DNA from: Halobacillus litoralis
Lineage (GTDB): Bacteria > Bacillota > Bacilli > Bacillales > Halobacillaceae
NCBI RefSeq assembly: GCF_020524025.1
Contig: NZ_JAIVKN010000005.1
Coordinates: 50,697 to 114,696, forward strand
Direction of reading: 5' to 3'
Length of the DNA stretch: 64,000 nucleotides
A program made the position numbers and the translations under genes. This document shows, piece after piece, positions 25,748 to 35,514 of the stretch (positions are counted from its first letter, which is position 1; the number at the start of each line of letters is the position of its first letter). Below the pieces are notes generated by a model that was not told the DNA's origin, did no database searches, and saw nothing but the letters and a program-made list of their open reading frames with translations.

Positions 25748-25775
25748 TGACCGCTTCAGGAAGCTGAAGCGGTCA
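25748..25775. terminator. Terminator overlapping the 3' end of the chemoreceptor gene
   Basis: Stem TGACCGCTTCAG / CTGAAGCGGTCA. The T tract lies on the minus side, so it mainly serves the minus-strand chemoreceptor operon, whose stop codon is inside the stem. Confidence 0.85.
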
Positions 25776-27492
25776 ACGTCTGGTCTTCGTCCTCCAAGGT
25801 CCGGGGAGAAGACTCTTCCTCATTATCTTCTTTTACTTCCTCTAAATGAAAGTGCTTCAATTGTCCATTTAAATCATCGATCATATCTTCAAGATTATCT
25901 GTTTCTTCTATCATTTGTCTGAATGCGGTCTGCTGTTCCAATGTGGAGGCAGATATCTCTTCTGTTCCAGCAGCCGTTTCCTGAACAATACTGCTTACAT
26001 TCTCCATGGAAACTTGGACATGAGAACTTTGTTGTTTGGATTGTTCTAAACCTTGCACGAGTTTTTCTAACTGCTGATGAATGGATTCTACTTGTGTGCT
26101 GATTCTCTCGAAGGCCCCTTTTGTAGTATCCACCGACGCGTTTTGCTGTTCAGAAACTTTTACTGTTTCCTGCATTTCCTGTTCAATTATTTGGACGCCG
26201 TCTCTAATCTGGTTGACCATCCTGGATATGTCACCAGTGGCTTTCGTAGACTGATCGGCAAGTTTCCGGACTTCTTCAGCAACAACAGCAAATCCTTTAC
26301 CATGCTCACCGGCTCTAGCTGCTTCAATAGCGGCATTTAATGCAAGTAAATTTGTCTGTTCTGCAATCCCGTTGACCAGTTCTACTGTTGATTCAATTTG
26401 GTCTGTATATTGGATGAACTGGTTGACAGAAGACTCAACATTGGATAGAGAAGAAGAACTCTTATCCATTAAAGAACGTTGTTCACCAATACTTCTCTGC
26501 CCGTCAGTGACATAATTAAGGGCAAGCGAACTTGCTTCTTGTGACTGTTGTCCCTGCTCCTGGTTGGTTTCAAAGCGGTGGCTCAAGTCTTCCATTAAGA
26601 CAGCCACATCTTGAACATCATGAGAAATGGACTGGCTTCCCTGAGCAAGCTCATCGGTTGAATGACTCACTTGACTCGATATCTCTGACAACCCTGTCAT
26701 TTCGTTATTCAGCTTTGAACTGAAGTCCTTCACGTTCTGCCCAATATCATGGACAGAAGCAACCGTCTTTTGTAGATTGTCCACCATCATGCGGAATGAT
26801 TTCTTTAACTGCCCAATCTCATCATTTTCTTTTCCATCCCATTCAATAGATGTCGTAAGGTTTCCATCAGCTACTTCGGAAGCTTTTTCTGCCAAGCGTC
26901 GAATCGGCACGGCGATGTGTTTCCTTAAACGCGAAGTGGAAAGGATGGAGGATGCAGTAAGAACAACGGCCGCAATGATTGTAAATAGAATCAACTGTTG
27001 AATGGTTTTCTGCTGGGCTGTTATTTGCGCATCGTACCAGGATTGAGCTTCTCTCTGGAGCATATATACATCGTTAATGATTCCAGATGTTCTCGCTGCC
27101 TGTCTTTGGACTTCATTGACGTTTTCGTTCGTAAGTGCTTGGACGGTGGTGTCCTGCCAGTCCGTAAATTTAATTTCAGCCTGGCTGTACCAACGTTCCT
27201 GCTCATTCGTAATGATTGAAGAATTCATTTGTCCCAGAAGAGTTTCGGTTTGCTCGATTTGCATAAGGGCTTCATTTTTAGCCCCTTCTGCCGGGCTGTA
27301 ACTGTATGTAGTAAGAGCTTGTTCTACACTGACCAACTGTCCATGAAGTTCCTTCCCATCTAACAGAATTTGTACATCCTGATTAGTGGACCGCTGCAAA
27401 TCAATCATCTGAAAGACAACGAATCCGATAAGGGTCAAACATAGCAGCAGTGGAATCAAGGTCATCGTATAAAGTCGACGGCCGATTGTCAT
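25756..27492 (-). CDS. Methyl-accepting chemotaxis protein
   Basis: A 578-aa chemoreceptor: TM1 (about 10-29), extracellular four-helix-bundle sensor (about 30-180), TM2 (about 185-203), HAMP (about 205-260), and a long signalling domain with the invariant hairpin tip [20 protein letters not shown]. It couples to CheW/CheA. It follows the BMP lipoprotein gene by 13 bases, so the lipoprotein is a likely ligand-loaded co-receptor. Confidence 0.95.
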   Translation of the reverse strand: MTIGRRLYTMTLIPLLLCLTLIGFVVFQMIDLQRSTNQDVQILLDGKELHGQLVSVEQALTTYSYSPAEGAKNEALMQIEQTETLLGQMNSSIITNEQERWYSQAEIKFTDWQDTTVQALTNENVNEVQRQAARTSGIINDVYMLQREAQSWYDAQITAQQKTIQQLILFTIIAAVVLTASSILSTSRLRKHIAVPIRRLAEKASEVADGNLTTSIEWDGKENDEIGQLKKSFRMMVDNLQKTVASVHDIGQNVKDFSSKLNNEMTGLSEISSQVSHSTDELAQGSQSISHDVQDVAVLMEDLSHRFETNQEQGQQSQEASSLALNYVTDGQRSIGEQRSLMDKSSSSLSNVESSVNQFIQYTDQIESTVELVNGIAEQTNLLALNAAIEAARAGEHGKGFAVVAEEVRKLADQSTKATGDISRMVNQIRDGVQIIEQEMQETVKVSEQQNASVDTTKGAFERISTQVESIHQQLEKLVQGLEQSKQQSSHVQVSMENVSSIVQETAAGTEEISASTLEQQTAFRQMIEETDNLEDMIDDLNGQLKHFHLEEVKEDNEEESSPRTLEDEDQTLTASAS

Positions 27493-27505
27493 AACTGTTC
27501 CTCCT

Positions 27506-28456
27506 TTATTTTGTTCCTGAAGCTTTGTTCAACATGCTTTCCTGTTCTGAGGTTAATTTTATAAGGCGGACAGGAGCAAGCCCGACACCGTTTTCATTAA
27601 TCCCCAGCGTGTGAGTGTCCCCATCCAATTTTTCTCCATCCTTCAGCTGCTGCATCACCCCGTATAAAGCAACGTCTACATTTTTTAACATGGATGTGAC
27701 TACAGCTTCTTCAGCAACGAAAAACTGATCGCTATCTACTCCGAATGCATAGATTCCCTGTTTTTGGGCTTCTTTTAGAACACCAATGCCTGTAAATCCT
27801 GCAGCTGGGAAGATGTAATCGGCTTTTTGATTAATCATCTGCTTAGTAATCGAGGCTCCTTTATGATCATCATCAAATGTACCAGCGTATTCGATGAGCA
27901 CGTCAGCCTCAGGATTCGCCTTCTTCACGCCTGCTTTAAAACCTTTTTCAAATCGGTTGACGACAGGAATATCTTCTCCCCCGATAAAACCTACGGTATC
28001 TGATTTCGTTTTCATTCCTGCAAGTAAGCCGATTAAATAACTGCCTTCATCCTCTTTAAACAAAATGGAGGTCACATTATCAAGGTCAGAGACTGCATCA
28101 ATCAACACAAAGGATTGTTCTGGAAATTCCTTTGCAAGCGTGTCAATCGCGGTTTGTGCATTGTATCCAAGACCTATAATTACTTCATGTTCCTGGCTGA
28201 CAAGTTCACGTGTGTTTTTTTCGTAGTCACTATCAAATGGTTCCCGGTAATCAAACGTTATTCCTAGTTCATCTCTGGCTTTTTCCAAGCCTTGAAAAGC
28301 TGAATCACTGAAAGATTCATCCCCGAGACCACTTTCCGTAACAATCAGTCCTGCACTGATGTCTTGGTCAGTTTTAGCGTTTGATGTTTCTTGAGCGCAT
28401 CCCATTAAGAAAAAAATAATTGATATTAGGACAACCCCTCTATATGAGCGCTGCAC
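27506..28456 (-). CDS. BMP-family substrate-binding lipoprotein
   Basis: About 316 aa with a lipoprotein signal (lipobox FLMGC) followed by a BMP (PnrA-like/Med-like) domain: [20 protein letters not shown], then [20 protein letters not shown] and [17 protein letters not shown] proteins bind nucleosides in ABC systems, but no permease or ATPase gene is adjacent. Instead it is cotranscribed with a chemoreceptor. The start is uncertain: GTG 28456 has the best spacing from AAAGGAG, and ATG 28462 is only two bases away. Confidence 0.9.
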   Translation of the reverse strand: MQRSYRGVVLISIIFFLMGCAQETSNAKTDQDISAGLIVTESGLGDESFSDSAFQGLEKARDELGITFDYREPFDSDYEKNTRELVSQEHEVIIGLGYNAQTAIDTLAKEFPEQSFVLIDAVSDLDNVTSILFKEDEGSYLIGLLAGMKTKSDTVGFIGGEDIPVVNRFEKGFKAGVKKANPEADVLIEYAGTFDDDHKGASITKQMINQKADYIFPAAGFTGIGVLKEAQKQGIYAFGVDSDQFFVAEEAVVTSMLKNVDVALYGVMQQLKDGEKLDGDTHTLGINENGVGLAPVRLIKLTSEQESMLNKASGTK

Positions 28457-28605
28457 GTTCATCACTCCTTTTTATGATGTCTGCCAATCTTTATATCGGA
28501 TTAAGAAGGGGGAAATGAATAAGGGGAGTCTTTTCTTTTTTGTATTTCAGGTTTCCTCTTACAGTCCGTTCAGAGTTCCTCCACCTGAAAAGCAAAAAAA
28601 TAAAA

Positions 28606-28636
28606 AAGCTACCAGAACTTTATGTTCTGGTAGCTT
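28606..28636 (-). terminator. Terminator of the LLM oxidoreductase gene
   Basis: Stem AAGCTACCAGAAC / GTTCTGGTAGCTT, overlapping the end of the gene, with an A run on the plus side that is the T tract of the minus-strand transcript. Confidence 0.85.
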
Positions 28637-29633
28637 GGATTGTATTGAGTTGAAAGGCATCTGCCAGGAGTTCATAGGATTTCAAGCGATCTTCAAACGG
28701 GGTAACAATCGTATTGATAATGATTTCATCCACACCATAGCTTTCAGCAAGCTGCTCGATTTCCTCCTGCACCCGATCTATACAACCGACAATCATCCGG
28801 TTTCGGTTGTCCTGAATCCGCTCTTCTTCAAACATGGTATAAGAGTGTGAAAGAGCTTCTTCAGGTGTAGGGAAGTGGGTGCGCCTTCCCCCTTTCTCAA
28901 TTTGGAGCAGGGCCAAGTCTAAACTTGATGCAAGATACTCCGCATATTCATCTGTTTCAGCACAAACTACGAACACAGAAACGTTTCCCGCAGGCTCCGT
29001 CTGCTGCATGGATGGCGAAAAGTAAGATTGATATCGGTCCATGGCTCTTGTTCCTCCACGCCCATTAATAAAGTGCGCAAACGAATAAGAAGCCCCAATG
29101 TCTGCGGCTACTCTTGCGCTGGTTCCGCTTGATCCAAGCATCCAGATCGGGGGAGCCGTCTCCCCTTGAGGTGTAGCCTGAATCCCCATGCCTTGAGGGT
29201 CCTGTCCATGCAGGTAGGCCATTAATTCTTCAACTTGTGAAGGATAGCTTTCGACGTTAGGAAGCTTTCCGTTGTTTAGAGCTAAATTAACATTCGGCAT
29301 TCCTCCAGGAGCACGGCCGACCCCGAGATCAATCCGGTTCGGATGAAGTGTCTCAAGGACACGGAAAGACTCAGCAACTTTGTAGGAACTATAGTGCGGC
29401 AGCAAAACGCCTCCGGTCCCAATCCTTATCCGTTGTGTATGTGCTGCAAGATGAGCAGCCAGAATTTCAGGTGAAGATCCCGCTAAGCTTCCTGTGCTAT
29501 GGTGTTCTGAAACCCAAAAGCGGTGAAATCCCAGCTCGTCTGTCCATTTTGCGAGTTCCGTTGTCTGTTTTAAGGCTTCTTGTGGGTCGGTCCCTAATAA
29601 GATAGGGGACTGATCCAGTACGCTTAGTTTCAT
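28620..29633 (-). CDS. LLM class flavin-dependent oxidoreductase
   Basis: A 337-aa bacterial luciferase-like monooxygenase, YceB-type. The N-terminus is MKLSVLDQSPILLGTDP, with FHRFWVSEHHSTGSLAGSSP and RIGTGGVLLPHYSSYKVAE. It uses reduced flavin supplied by a reductase (one is encoded at 9041). The start at 29633 follows the family N-terminus. The longer frame from 29696 has no ribosome site. Substrate unknown. Confidence 0.9.
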   Translation of the reverse strand: MKLSVLDQSPILLGTDPQEALKQTTELAKWTDELGFHRFWVSEHHSTGSLAGSSPEILAAHLAAHTQRIRIGTGGVLLPHYSSYKVAESFRVLETLHPNRIDLGVGRAPGGMPNVNLALNNGKLPNVESYPSQVEELMAYLHGQDPQGMGIQATPQGETAPPIWMLGSSGTSARVAADIGASYSFAHFINGRGGTRAMDRYQSYFSPSMQQTEPAGNVSVFVVCAETDEYAEYLASSLDLALLQIEKGGRRTHFPTPEEALSHSYTMFEEERIQDNRNRMIVGCIDRVQEEIEQLAESYGVDEIIINTIVTPFEDRLKSYELLADAFQLNTIQATRT

Positions 29634-29780
29634 CATTAGGCCCCCAGTTTCGTTCCTTCTACTTTCTATCGTCCCATGTGCCTGAAAAATATGCAAAGCA
29701 TTTAACCCATTTTCTTATAAAATTTTAACTGTTAAATGTTGGTGTTGATGATCATAAGAAAGTCAGTTAAGGAGGTGGCA

Positions 29781-29942
29781 TTGATCTCCGAAAACTTGAT
29801 TACCGTATATATTGGAGATTAAGGTCCTTCTGAGGAAGTGTTTATTTCGACCCGGTATCGGAGGTATATGTTGAAAAGGAACCTATACAGTTGGAAGATC
29901 ACCATGTTTTATGAGGAGGGTGTCAGCTGGTGGCTTGAATAA
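29781..29942 (+). pseudogene. Possible decayed small gene
   Basis: AAGGAGGTGG precedes a TTG at 29781. The frame reads LITVYIGD, a stop, then GPSEEVFISTRYRRY. A shifted frame continues VEKEPIQLEDHHV, and the first frame returns with FYEEGVSWWLE and a stop. The pattern suggests a protein of about 50 residues with one nonsense codon and two frameshifts. I do not recognise the family. It could also be chance. Confidence 0.35.
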
Positions 29943-29972
29943 TGGACTGCTTTGTAGGAATTCATCTGGACA

Positions 29973-29996
29973 AAAAAACGACCCCATAGAGGGGCC
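29973..29996 (-). terminator. Terminator downstream of the HlyD-like gene
   Basis: On the minus strand a short GGCCCC/GGGGTC stem is followed by CGTTTTTTT. Confidence 0.6.
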
Positions 29997-30012
29997 GGTG
30001 GTCTAATTTATC

Positions 30013-31266
30013 TTATCTTGATAAAAATCCGAGTAAACTGTAATTCAGTATGGAGGATTTTTTGATTTTAAACATCTGTCTTACGTCTAAATCATCAATG
30101 TGTAAAGGTGTGAAAAAGACTGCTCCATTTCTGAATTCATCTTTTGGATGTACAGCAAGCCACTCTCCCGCTTCAAGTCCCTCCACGATTTCAATCAGTC
30201 CATCTGTTTCAAGTCCTGATTGAATGGCACGACGTTCTAGGTTTCCTTCTTTATTCATAACCCAGGCATAAAGGTTCTCGTCGGTGATTAAAGCTTCCTG
30301 TAAAGCGGTAATGGCTCCTAGAGCTTCTTTTGTGGTCACTTCGACATTCGCGTGGTACCCGGGGAGGACCTCTTCATCAATATCATCTAAAGAGACAGTG
30401 AAGGGATAGCGGCTTGTTTTATTAAGACCAATCTCCTCAGGAAACTGATGAACATCTGTAAGTGTTCCGGTTGTTTCGAAATTAAAATCTTCCCCTTTAA
30501 CTTTGGCAGCCATATTCTCTGAAAGCCTGTTTCGCTCATCTTCACGGACTTCTGCTTTCACGATGAGACTGGTTGACTCCATAGTAATCAAGGGATCGTT
30601 TAATTCCTCGGAAAGGTTAGTGACTACACCAGAGAAGGAGCTGGTGACGGTGATTTGATCTCCGTCCTCCTGCAGCTGGTCCAACTGGTCTTCTGCCATT
30701 TCCAGAAGAGATTCCTGTTTATTAAGTTCAGCTTCCTGCTCGGCTATTTCTTCCTGCTGTAAATATTCTGTTTCCACATAAGAGGGAGGAGTTTCTTCAG
30801 ATTCATCGTTCTGACCGAAGATATTACTGCGATTCGATGATTCCGTTTCAGGTTCAGGGATTTGGTAGCTTTCTATTTCATCAATGTATTCTTCTATAGC
30901 ATCGATCTCTTCTTCAATCCGGCCAATTTCAGATTCCAACTCGTTTTCCTGCTGAGTATAGTTGGCTACATTGTATGTATAAAGAGCATCCCCTTCATCA
31001 ACCTTGTCACCTTCCTGAATGAGGAATTCATCAAACGTTCCATTGTTTCCATTAAAATAAATCGGCGCTTTCTCCTGGGCAGTGAAGACCCCTTTTGTTT
31101 CAAACTTCTCCAGTAAATCATAGGTGATTGTCTTCGACCATGTATGAATGTAGGATTTACGATCCACTTTCTCACCTTCATCTAAAAAAAGAAGGAGCCC
31201 ATTAGTAGTTATGAAAGCGATGATTAGTAAACCCAGGATGCGGCCTTTGTAATTTATTCTCGGCAT
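30013..31266 (-). CDS. HlyD/YknX-type membrane fusion protein
   Basis: 417 aa: an N-terminal membrane anchor (about 8-27), a lipoyl-like half (FDEFLIQEGDKVDEGDALY), a long acidic coiled coil (about 105-205), the second lipoyl half (ITVTSSFSGVVTNL), and a beta-barrel/proximal domain. It is an efflux adaptor on the outer face of the membrane. B. subtilis YknX is similar and works with YknW, YknY and YknZ. Only a YknW-like gene is present here, 22 bases upstream. The acidic coiled-coil insert fits a halophile. Confidence 0.82.
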   Translation of the reverse strand: MPRINYKGRILGLLIIAFITTNGLLLFLDEGEKVDRKSYIHTWSKTITYDLLEKFETKGVFTAQEKAPIYFNGNNGTFDEFLIQEGDKVDEGDALYTYNVANYTQQENELESEIGRIEEEIDAIEEYIDEIESYQIPEPETESSNRSNIFGQNDESEETPPSYVETEYLQQEEIAEQEAELNKQESLLEMAEDQLDQLQEDGDQITVTSSFSGVVTNLSEELNDPLITMESTSLIVKAEVREDERNRLSENMAAKVKGEDFNFETTGTLTDVHQFPEEIGLNKTSRYPFTVSLDDIDEEVLPGYHANVEVTTKEALGAITALQEALITDENLYAWVMNKEGNLERRAIQSGLETDGLIEIVEGLEAGEWLAVHPKDEFRNGAVFFTPLHIDDLDVRQMFKIKKSSILNYSLLGFLSR

Positions 31267-31288
31267 GTTTAATACACCTGCAGCTTTC

Positions 31289-31960
31289 TTACCTGATTAA
31301 GTAGATAATATACACGTCAAAATAAGAGAGGGCGGAAGTACCGGCCCATAATAAGAGGTGCCAGAAAATAACCCCGACCCATATCCAGCCTATTTTAGTT
31401 CTCGACAACCAGGATAGACACTTGACTTGGTACCAAATGATGAAAAGTTGAAAGATTGAGATTGAACCAAAGAAGTATATGACCCAGTCAAAGGATGTGA
31501 AGTAGGATGCCAGCACACCGAAAGATAATGGAGATACGTACCAGTCAATTCCTGCATAGACCATCAGCGGGATCCAGGTTAACCGTTCAATGATCATAAC
31601 AATCAGTACATTCATCTGGATAATGATCAGTTTTTTATAAGATATGTTGTTGAAAAGCCAGAAAAAGAAAGAGGATATGAAAAGGATGAATAGAAATAGG
31701 AGGACCGCATAAACGATGCGCCCTATAATAAACCATGCTTTTCTAAACTCGTATTCTACCCTGTTTAATTCGGACATGTTTGCAGATACAGCATCCGTTC
31801 CAAGTCCCAGCCAAGCACTCCAGACATATGTAAGAATCGTTGCACCCAATAGGAAGAATAATAGATTCCAAACATTTTTTAACTTTTCAGCTTCGTTCAA
31901 TTTGAACAAGTGATCGTCACGGCTAGTAAATAATTTAATCAAGTGGACAGAGTACGTCAT
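31289..31960 (-). CDS. Yip1-like membrane protein (YknW-like)
   Basis: A 223-aa protein with about five hydrophobic helices (starting near 31, 83, 113, 155 and 195) and a cytoplasmic N-terminus, resembling Yip1-domain proteins such as YknW. It sits directly upstream of the adaptor gene in the same operon. In B. subtilis, YknW assists assembly of the YknXYZ transporter. ATG 31960 lies nine bases from AAAGG, better than ATG 31969, which abuts it. Confidence 0.65.
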   Translation of the reverse strand: MTYSVHLIKLFTSRDDHLFKLNEAEKLKNVWNLLFFLLGATILTYVWSAWLGLGTDAVSANMSELNRVEYEFRKAWFIIGRIVYAVLLFLFILFISSFFFWLFNNISYKKLIIIQMNVLIVMIIERLTWIPLMVYAGIDWYVSPLSFGVLASYFTSFDWVIYFFGSISIFQLFIIWYQVKCLSWLSRTKIGWIWVGVIFWHLLLWAGTSALSYFDVYIIYLIR

Positions 31961-32391
31961 CCGATTCATCCTTTAGCAAAGAAAAATAACACGCTCTGTA
32001 TTATTTTAACGGAAATTGTCATAGGTTGCTATAAGTACTATCAAATCTTTTGGGAAAAGATGGGGGATGAATGTGACGCCTCTTCCAGCTTTTTGATACT
32101 TAATCTTGTTGATAAAAGAGTGAACATATAAGGGGTGAGACGTTTTCCACATAGCATAAAAAAAGCACGACGCTCGAGAGCATCGTGCTTTTTTATCGTT
32201 TTTTATAAACGTTACTATTCATTTTTATAAGATGGACGTACTTGTTTATGGCAGCACTTGATGACTTGGTTTCAAATGTTTGTCTAAAAGTAAGGTCCAC
32301 GCCCCCCCTTATTCAAACAAAACCCTCTCGTGATTAACTCCAGGATAATAGAGCTTGTAAATCAACCTAAGAGTTTAACAGGGCCTTTTCA
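31961..32391. other. Intergenic region with an orphan terminator hairpin
   Basis: No supported gene. It contains the strong hairpin at 32158-32195, which may serve the MATE transcript from the right. The remainder shows no ribosome site with a plausible frame. Confidence 0.5.
32158..32195. terminator. Bidirectional terminator hairpin
   Basis: Stem AAAAAAGCACGA / TCGTGCTTTTTT, with inner GCTC/GAGC pairing. Confidence 0.8.
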
Positions 32392-33768
32392 TTATAAAGG
32401 GGCTGTTTCATAGGTTCCGGTTTCTTTTTTTGATTTGAAAAATAACGCGCGGTCCTTATATAGAAAAATCATAGATAAGGTGAACGCCAGCAGATCGGAA
32501 AGCGGAAAAGCAAGCCATACACCTGTGACTCCAAAGAAATTTGGCAGGATTAACACGAGCGGGATGAGAAAAAGCACCTGACGGGCCATAGACAGGATTA
32601 GTGCCGGCTTTGCCATTCCAAGGGCTTGATATAATCCCCCGCTGACAACCTGGGCTCCAATCAGTACCGCAAGAGCGAACATAATGCGGATAGCATAAGC
32701 TCCTGTTTCAATCGTCTGTTCATCGCCTGTGAATATGTTCATCAACCCTTCAGGGAAAGCCATCATGAGAACAAAAATTCCTGTCGATATCATGGTGACG
32801 ACTTTCAAACCAAGTACTACCGTTTCTTTTAGTCTGGCATAATTTTTGGCGCCATAGTTGTAACCGATAATTGGCTGCATACCTTGAAGAACGCCAATCA
32901 TTGGCATGATGGTGAACATCGCAAGTTTCTGGACGATTCCAAAAACACCGACTTCAAATTCCCCGCCGAACTTAATAAGCATCAGGTTGATAGCAATCAT
33001 CATTCCGCTGCCTGATACCTGTCGGATAAAAGCAGGCATTCCAATCGTTAATACCTCTTTTATAATGAGCCATTGCGGCTTCAAGGCACTCCATCTCACT
33101 GTAAGCGTTGATTTTCCTTTAAGGAAGTAATTCAGGACAACAATGGTAACCGTCGCCTGAGATATAACTGTGGCCACCGACGCCCCGCGAACGCCCATAT
33201 CCAATCCAAATATGAAAATCGGATCCAGTATGATGTTCAATACCGCAGGAATGATCATGGTGACCATAGCAAACTTGGAATTACCTTCTGAACGGATAAT
33301 GCTGTTTGTTGTAAAGGAGAAAGAAAAGAAGATGGAACCAACCATAATTGGAAATAAATAATCTTTTGCGTATGGCATGATATTTTCGGTTGCCCCAAAA
33401 AGTTTCAATAACGGCTCAAGGAAGGTGAAAGCACCAATGAAACCGAAGAAACTGATTAGTACAATCATAAAAAGAATGTTACCAAACACAGCATCTGCTG
33501 CTTCTTGTTTATTTTCACCAAGGCGTCTTGATATCACAGACGCTCCCCCGATACCGACGGCAGCGGCAATGGCCATGATAATCATCATAACAGGAAAGCC
33601 GATGCTGACTCCGGAGACGCCTAAGATCCCTACGCCTCGCGCGATAAACAGCGTATCAATGACATTATATAATGCCATAACAAACATCCCGATCATAGCT
33701 GGAATGGATAAGTTAGCGAGCAGCTTAGGGATAGGCTGTGAACCCAAACGTTGACTTTGTTCTTTCAT
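32392..33768 (-). CDS. MATE family efflux transporter
   Basis: A 458-aa, 12-TM MATE carrier. The N-terminus PIPKLLANLSIPAMIGMFVMALYNVIDTLFIARG is typical (checked in parts: LLANLSIPAMIGMF, NVIDTLFIARGVG), with the second-half repeat EVLTIGMPAFIRQVSGSG. It exports cationic drugs or metabolites using Na+ or H+. It is coupled to the MarR gene upstream by an ATGA overlap, so its expression is probably controlled by that repressor. Confidence 0.94.
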   Translation of the reverse strand: MKEQSQRLGSQPIPKLLANLSIPAMIGMFVMALYNVIDTLFIARGVGILGVSGVSIGFPVMMIIMAIAAAVGIGGASVISRRLGENKQEAADAVFGNILFMIVLISFFGFIGAFTFLEPLLKLFGATENIMPYAKDYLFPIMVGSIFFSFSFTTNSIIRSEGNSKFAMVTMIIPAVLNIILDPIFIFGLDMGVRGASVATVISQATVTIVVLNYFLKGKSTLTVRWSALKPQWLIIKEVLTIGMPAFIRQVSGSGMMIAINLMLIKFGGEFEVGVFGIVQKLAMFTIMPMIGVLQGMQPIIGYNYGAKNYARLKETVVLGLKVVTMISTGIFVLMMAFPEGLMNIFTGDEQTIETGAYAIRIMFALAVLIGAQVVSGGLYQALGMAKPALILSMARQVLFLIPLVLILPNFFGVTGVWLAFPLSDLLAFTLSMIFLYKDRALFFKSKKETGTYETAPL

Positions 33769-34217
33769 GTATCCTCTCTCCTCGTAGTCTTAGGTTTTAA
33801 GTTCGACTGCATTTTTCTCAGCCATGAAACCATGACATGCTGTTCTTCTTTGGATAATCCTACAGTAGCTTCGTCCTCAATCACTCTTACGATTTGGACA
33901 ATCGTATCGTGAAGCTCCACGCCCTGGTCTGTCAGCTTGATCAAATTCGTGCGCTTATCTTCCATGCTGGACCGCTTGGATATCCGGTTATGCTTTAATA
34001 GAGATTCAATTAAGCCATTCATCGTTGATGCTTTGATGTGAAGGCGCTTTTGAAGCTCTGTCTGAGACTGTTCTCCAGCCGTGGCCAAAAAGTATATGAC
34101 CCTGGCTTGAGAATGAGTCAGGTTGTATTCGCCTAATCGTGCATTGTATATATTCTGTAGCAGGTGCGAAACCATGTGAATGTTATACCCTAAGTACTCA
34201 TCAAGGGATTGTCTCAT
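33765..34217 (-). CDS. MarR family transcriptional regulator
   Basis: A 150-aa winged-helix regulator: LTHSQARVIYFLATAG, QTELQKRLHIKASTMNGLIE (recognition helix) and the wing KRSSMEDKRTNLIKLTDQG. It is in an operon with the MATE transporter, an arrangement that usually means ligand-relieved autorepression. GGAGGC precedes the ATG. Confidence 0.92.
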   Translation of the reverse strand: MRQSLDEYLGYNIHMVSHLLQNIYNARLGEYNLTHSQARVIYFLATAGEQSQTELQKRLHIKASTMNGLIESLLKHNRISKRSSMEDKRTNLIKLTDQGVELHDTIVQIVRVIEDEATVGLSKEEQHVMVSWLRKMQSNLKPKTTRREDT

Positions 34218-34245
34218 AAATTAGTTAGCCTCCTAAACAAATTAT

Positions 34246-34274
34246 AGTATAAAAGAGTTAGGAAGATTCGTAAA
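34246..34274 (-). promoter_or_regulatory. Promoter of the marR-MATE operon
   Basis: On the minus strand TTTACG-N17-TATACT, about 28 bases before the marR start. Copies of TTAGTT(T/A) on both sides could be part of the MarR operator. Confidence 0.55.
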
Positions 34275-34391
34275 CTAAATAACCTCTTAGATGGTACAGG
34301 ATGACTTATTTCTGTGAACAATTCGTGAAAAGGATGCATACGTTCCCTGGTTTCTTTCATGTGGTGTAAAATAAAGGAAAAGTGAGGGGGG

Positions 34392-35483
34392 ATGGGGATG
34401 AGTTTTGTTTCATCTGGACGTCGAAAGTCAATTTACGGAGGATGCATATTCATTGCTCTGCTTTTAACCACCAATTTTCTTGCTCAGAGACTTGAATGGA
34501 GTGGACCCGTAAAGCCGGTAACTGTCTGGGCGGCGGTCATTGATGTGATGATGATCCTTCCTATTGTTCTGTTCCTATTTGTGTTACGGAGGAAACCAAA
34601 TTTATCTGTACTTGCTCCCTTATGGCTGATTGGTGCTTTATTTATTCATTGGATTGTCCCGGACTATGCGAAAGAAAACCTTCTCTTCTTTAATACTGCA
34701 ATTATTATAGTGGAGGCGGCTTTTTTTCTAATGGAGGTCATCCTCTTATTATATCTTCTTAGAAAGTACCCCATATGGATACGTAACTTTAAAGACTCTC
34801 ATGTTACCTACCCGCATTTAATGGCAAGAATAGCAGCGGCCAATCAAAAAACGTTTCACAACAGTATCACGGGGTCATTTGGACGTGTCATCCAATTTCT
34901 TGCTGCCGATCTATCTGCCATACGCTACGCTTTTTTTCCGCACCTGGACCACACCCCAAGTCATGCTTACAGTTTCAGTTATCATAAAAAGAGTGAATAC
35001 TTCGGTGTATTTATTATGCTCATTCATGCAATGCTCGTTGAAATCATTGCGGTTCATGTCCTGCTCATGCAGTATAGTCACACAGCTGCCTGGATCGCTG
35101 CAATTATCGATATATATGGGCTTGTTTTTCTGATCGGAGATTATCAGGCTGTCCGTAAATCCCCGATCATCATCGATGACAAAAACGTTCATCTTCAAAA
35201 AGGGCTGCGGTTTTCCATGACACTCCCGATTGAAATGATTCGGTATGTGCGTCCTTTTTCAGCAAAGGATGAGCAGGGGGTTCCAGGCACATATAACATG
35301 ACGCTGTCCGGTCTTGAGGAGCGGGACCCTCAAATTGTAATGGAACTAAAAGAAGGAGTGGAAGGGGAGCGTTTCTTCGGGAGGAAGAGGGAGGTTCATC
35401 GTTTGTTTATCACCGTGGATAATCCCGCCGGGTTCATCGCCGCTTTAAAAGAGAAGGAAGTAGTTTCAACTGAATCTTTTTAG
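34392..35483 (+). CDS. Multi-pass membrane protein of unknown function
   Basis: 363 aa with about six hydrophobic helices, three to four in the first 125 residues and two near 205-250, and a soluble C-terminal part (about 260-363) that is beta-rich and PH-like. Similar proteins are often mislabelled as beta-carotene monooxygenases. I see no catalytic motif. It is followed after 31 bases by a lipid kinase gene, so the two are likely cotranscribed and might act on membrane lipids (inference). Confidence 0.75.
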   Translation: MGMSFVSSGRRKSIYGGCIFIALLLTTNFLAQRLEWSGPVKPVTVWAAVIDVMMILPIVLFLFVLRRKPNLSVLAPLWLIGALFIHWIVPDYAKENLLFFNTAIIIVEAAFFLMEVILLLYLLRKYPIWIRNFKDSHVTYPHLMARIAAANQKTFHNSITGSFGRVIQFLAADLSAIRYAFFPHLDHTPSHAYSFSYHKKSEYFGVFIMLIHAMLVEIIAVHVLLMQYSHTAAWIAAIIDIYGLVFLIGDYQAVRKSPIIIDDKNVHLQKGLRFSMTLPIEMIRYVRPFSAKDEQGVPGTYNMTLSGLEERDPQIVMELKEGVEGERFFGRKREVHRLFITVDNPAGFIAALKEKEVVSTESF

Positions 35484-35514
35484 TCAATTATGATAAGAGG
35501 AAGGAAGGGATTTT

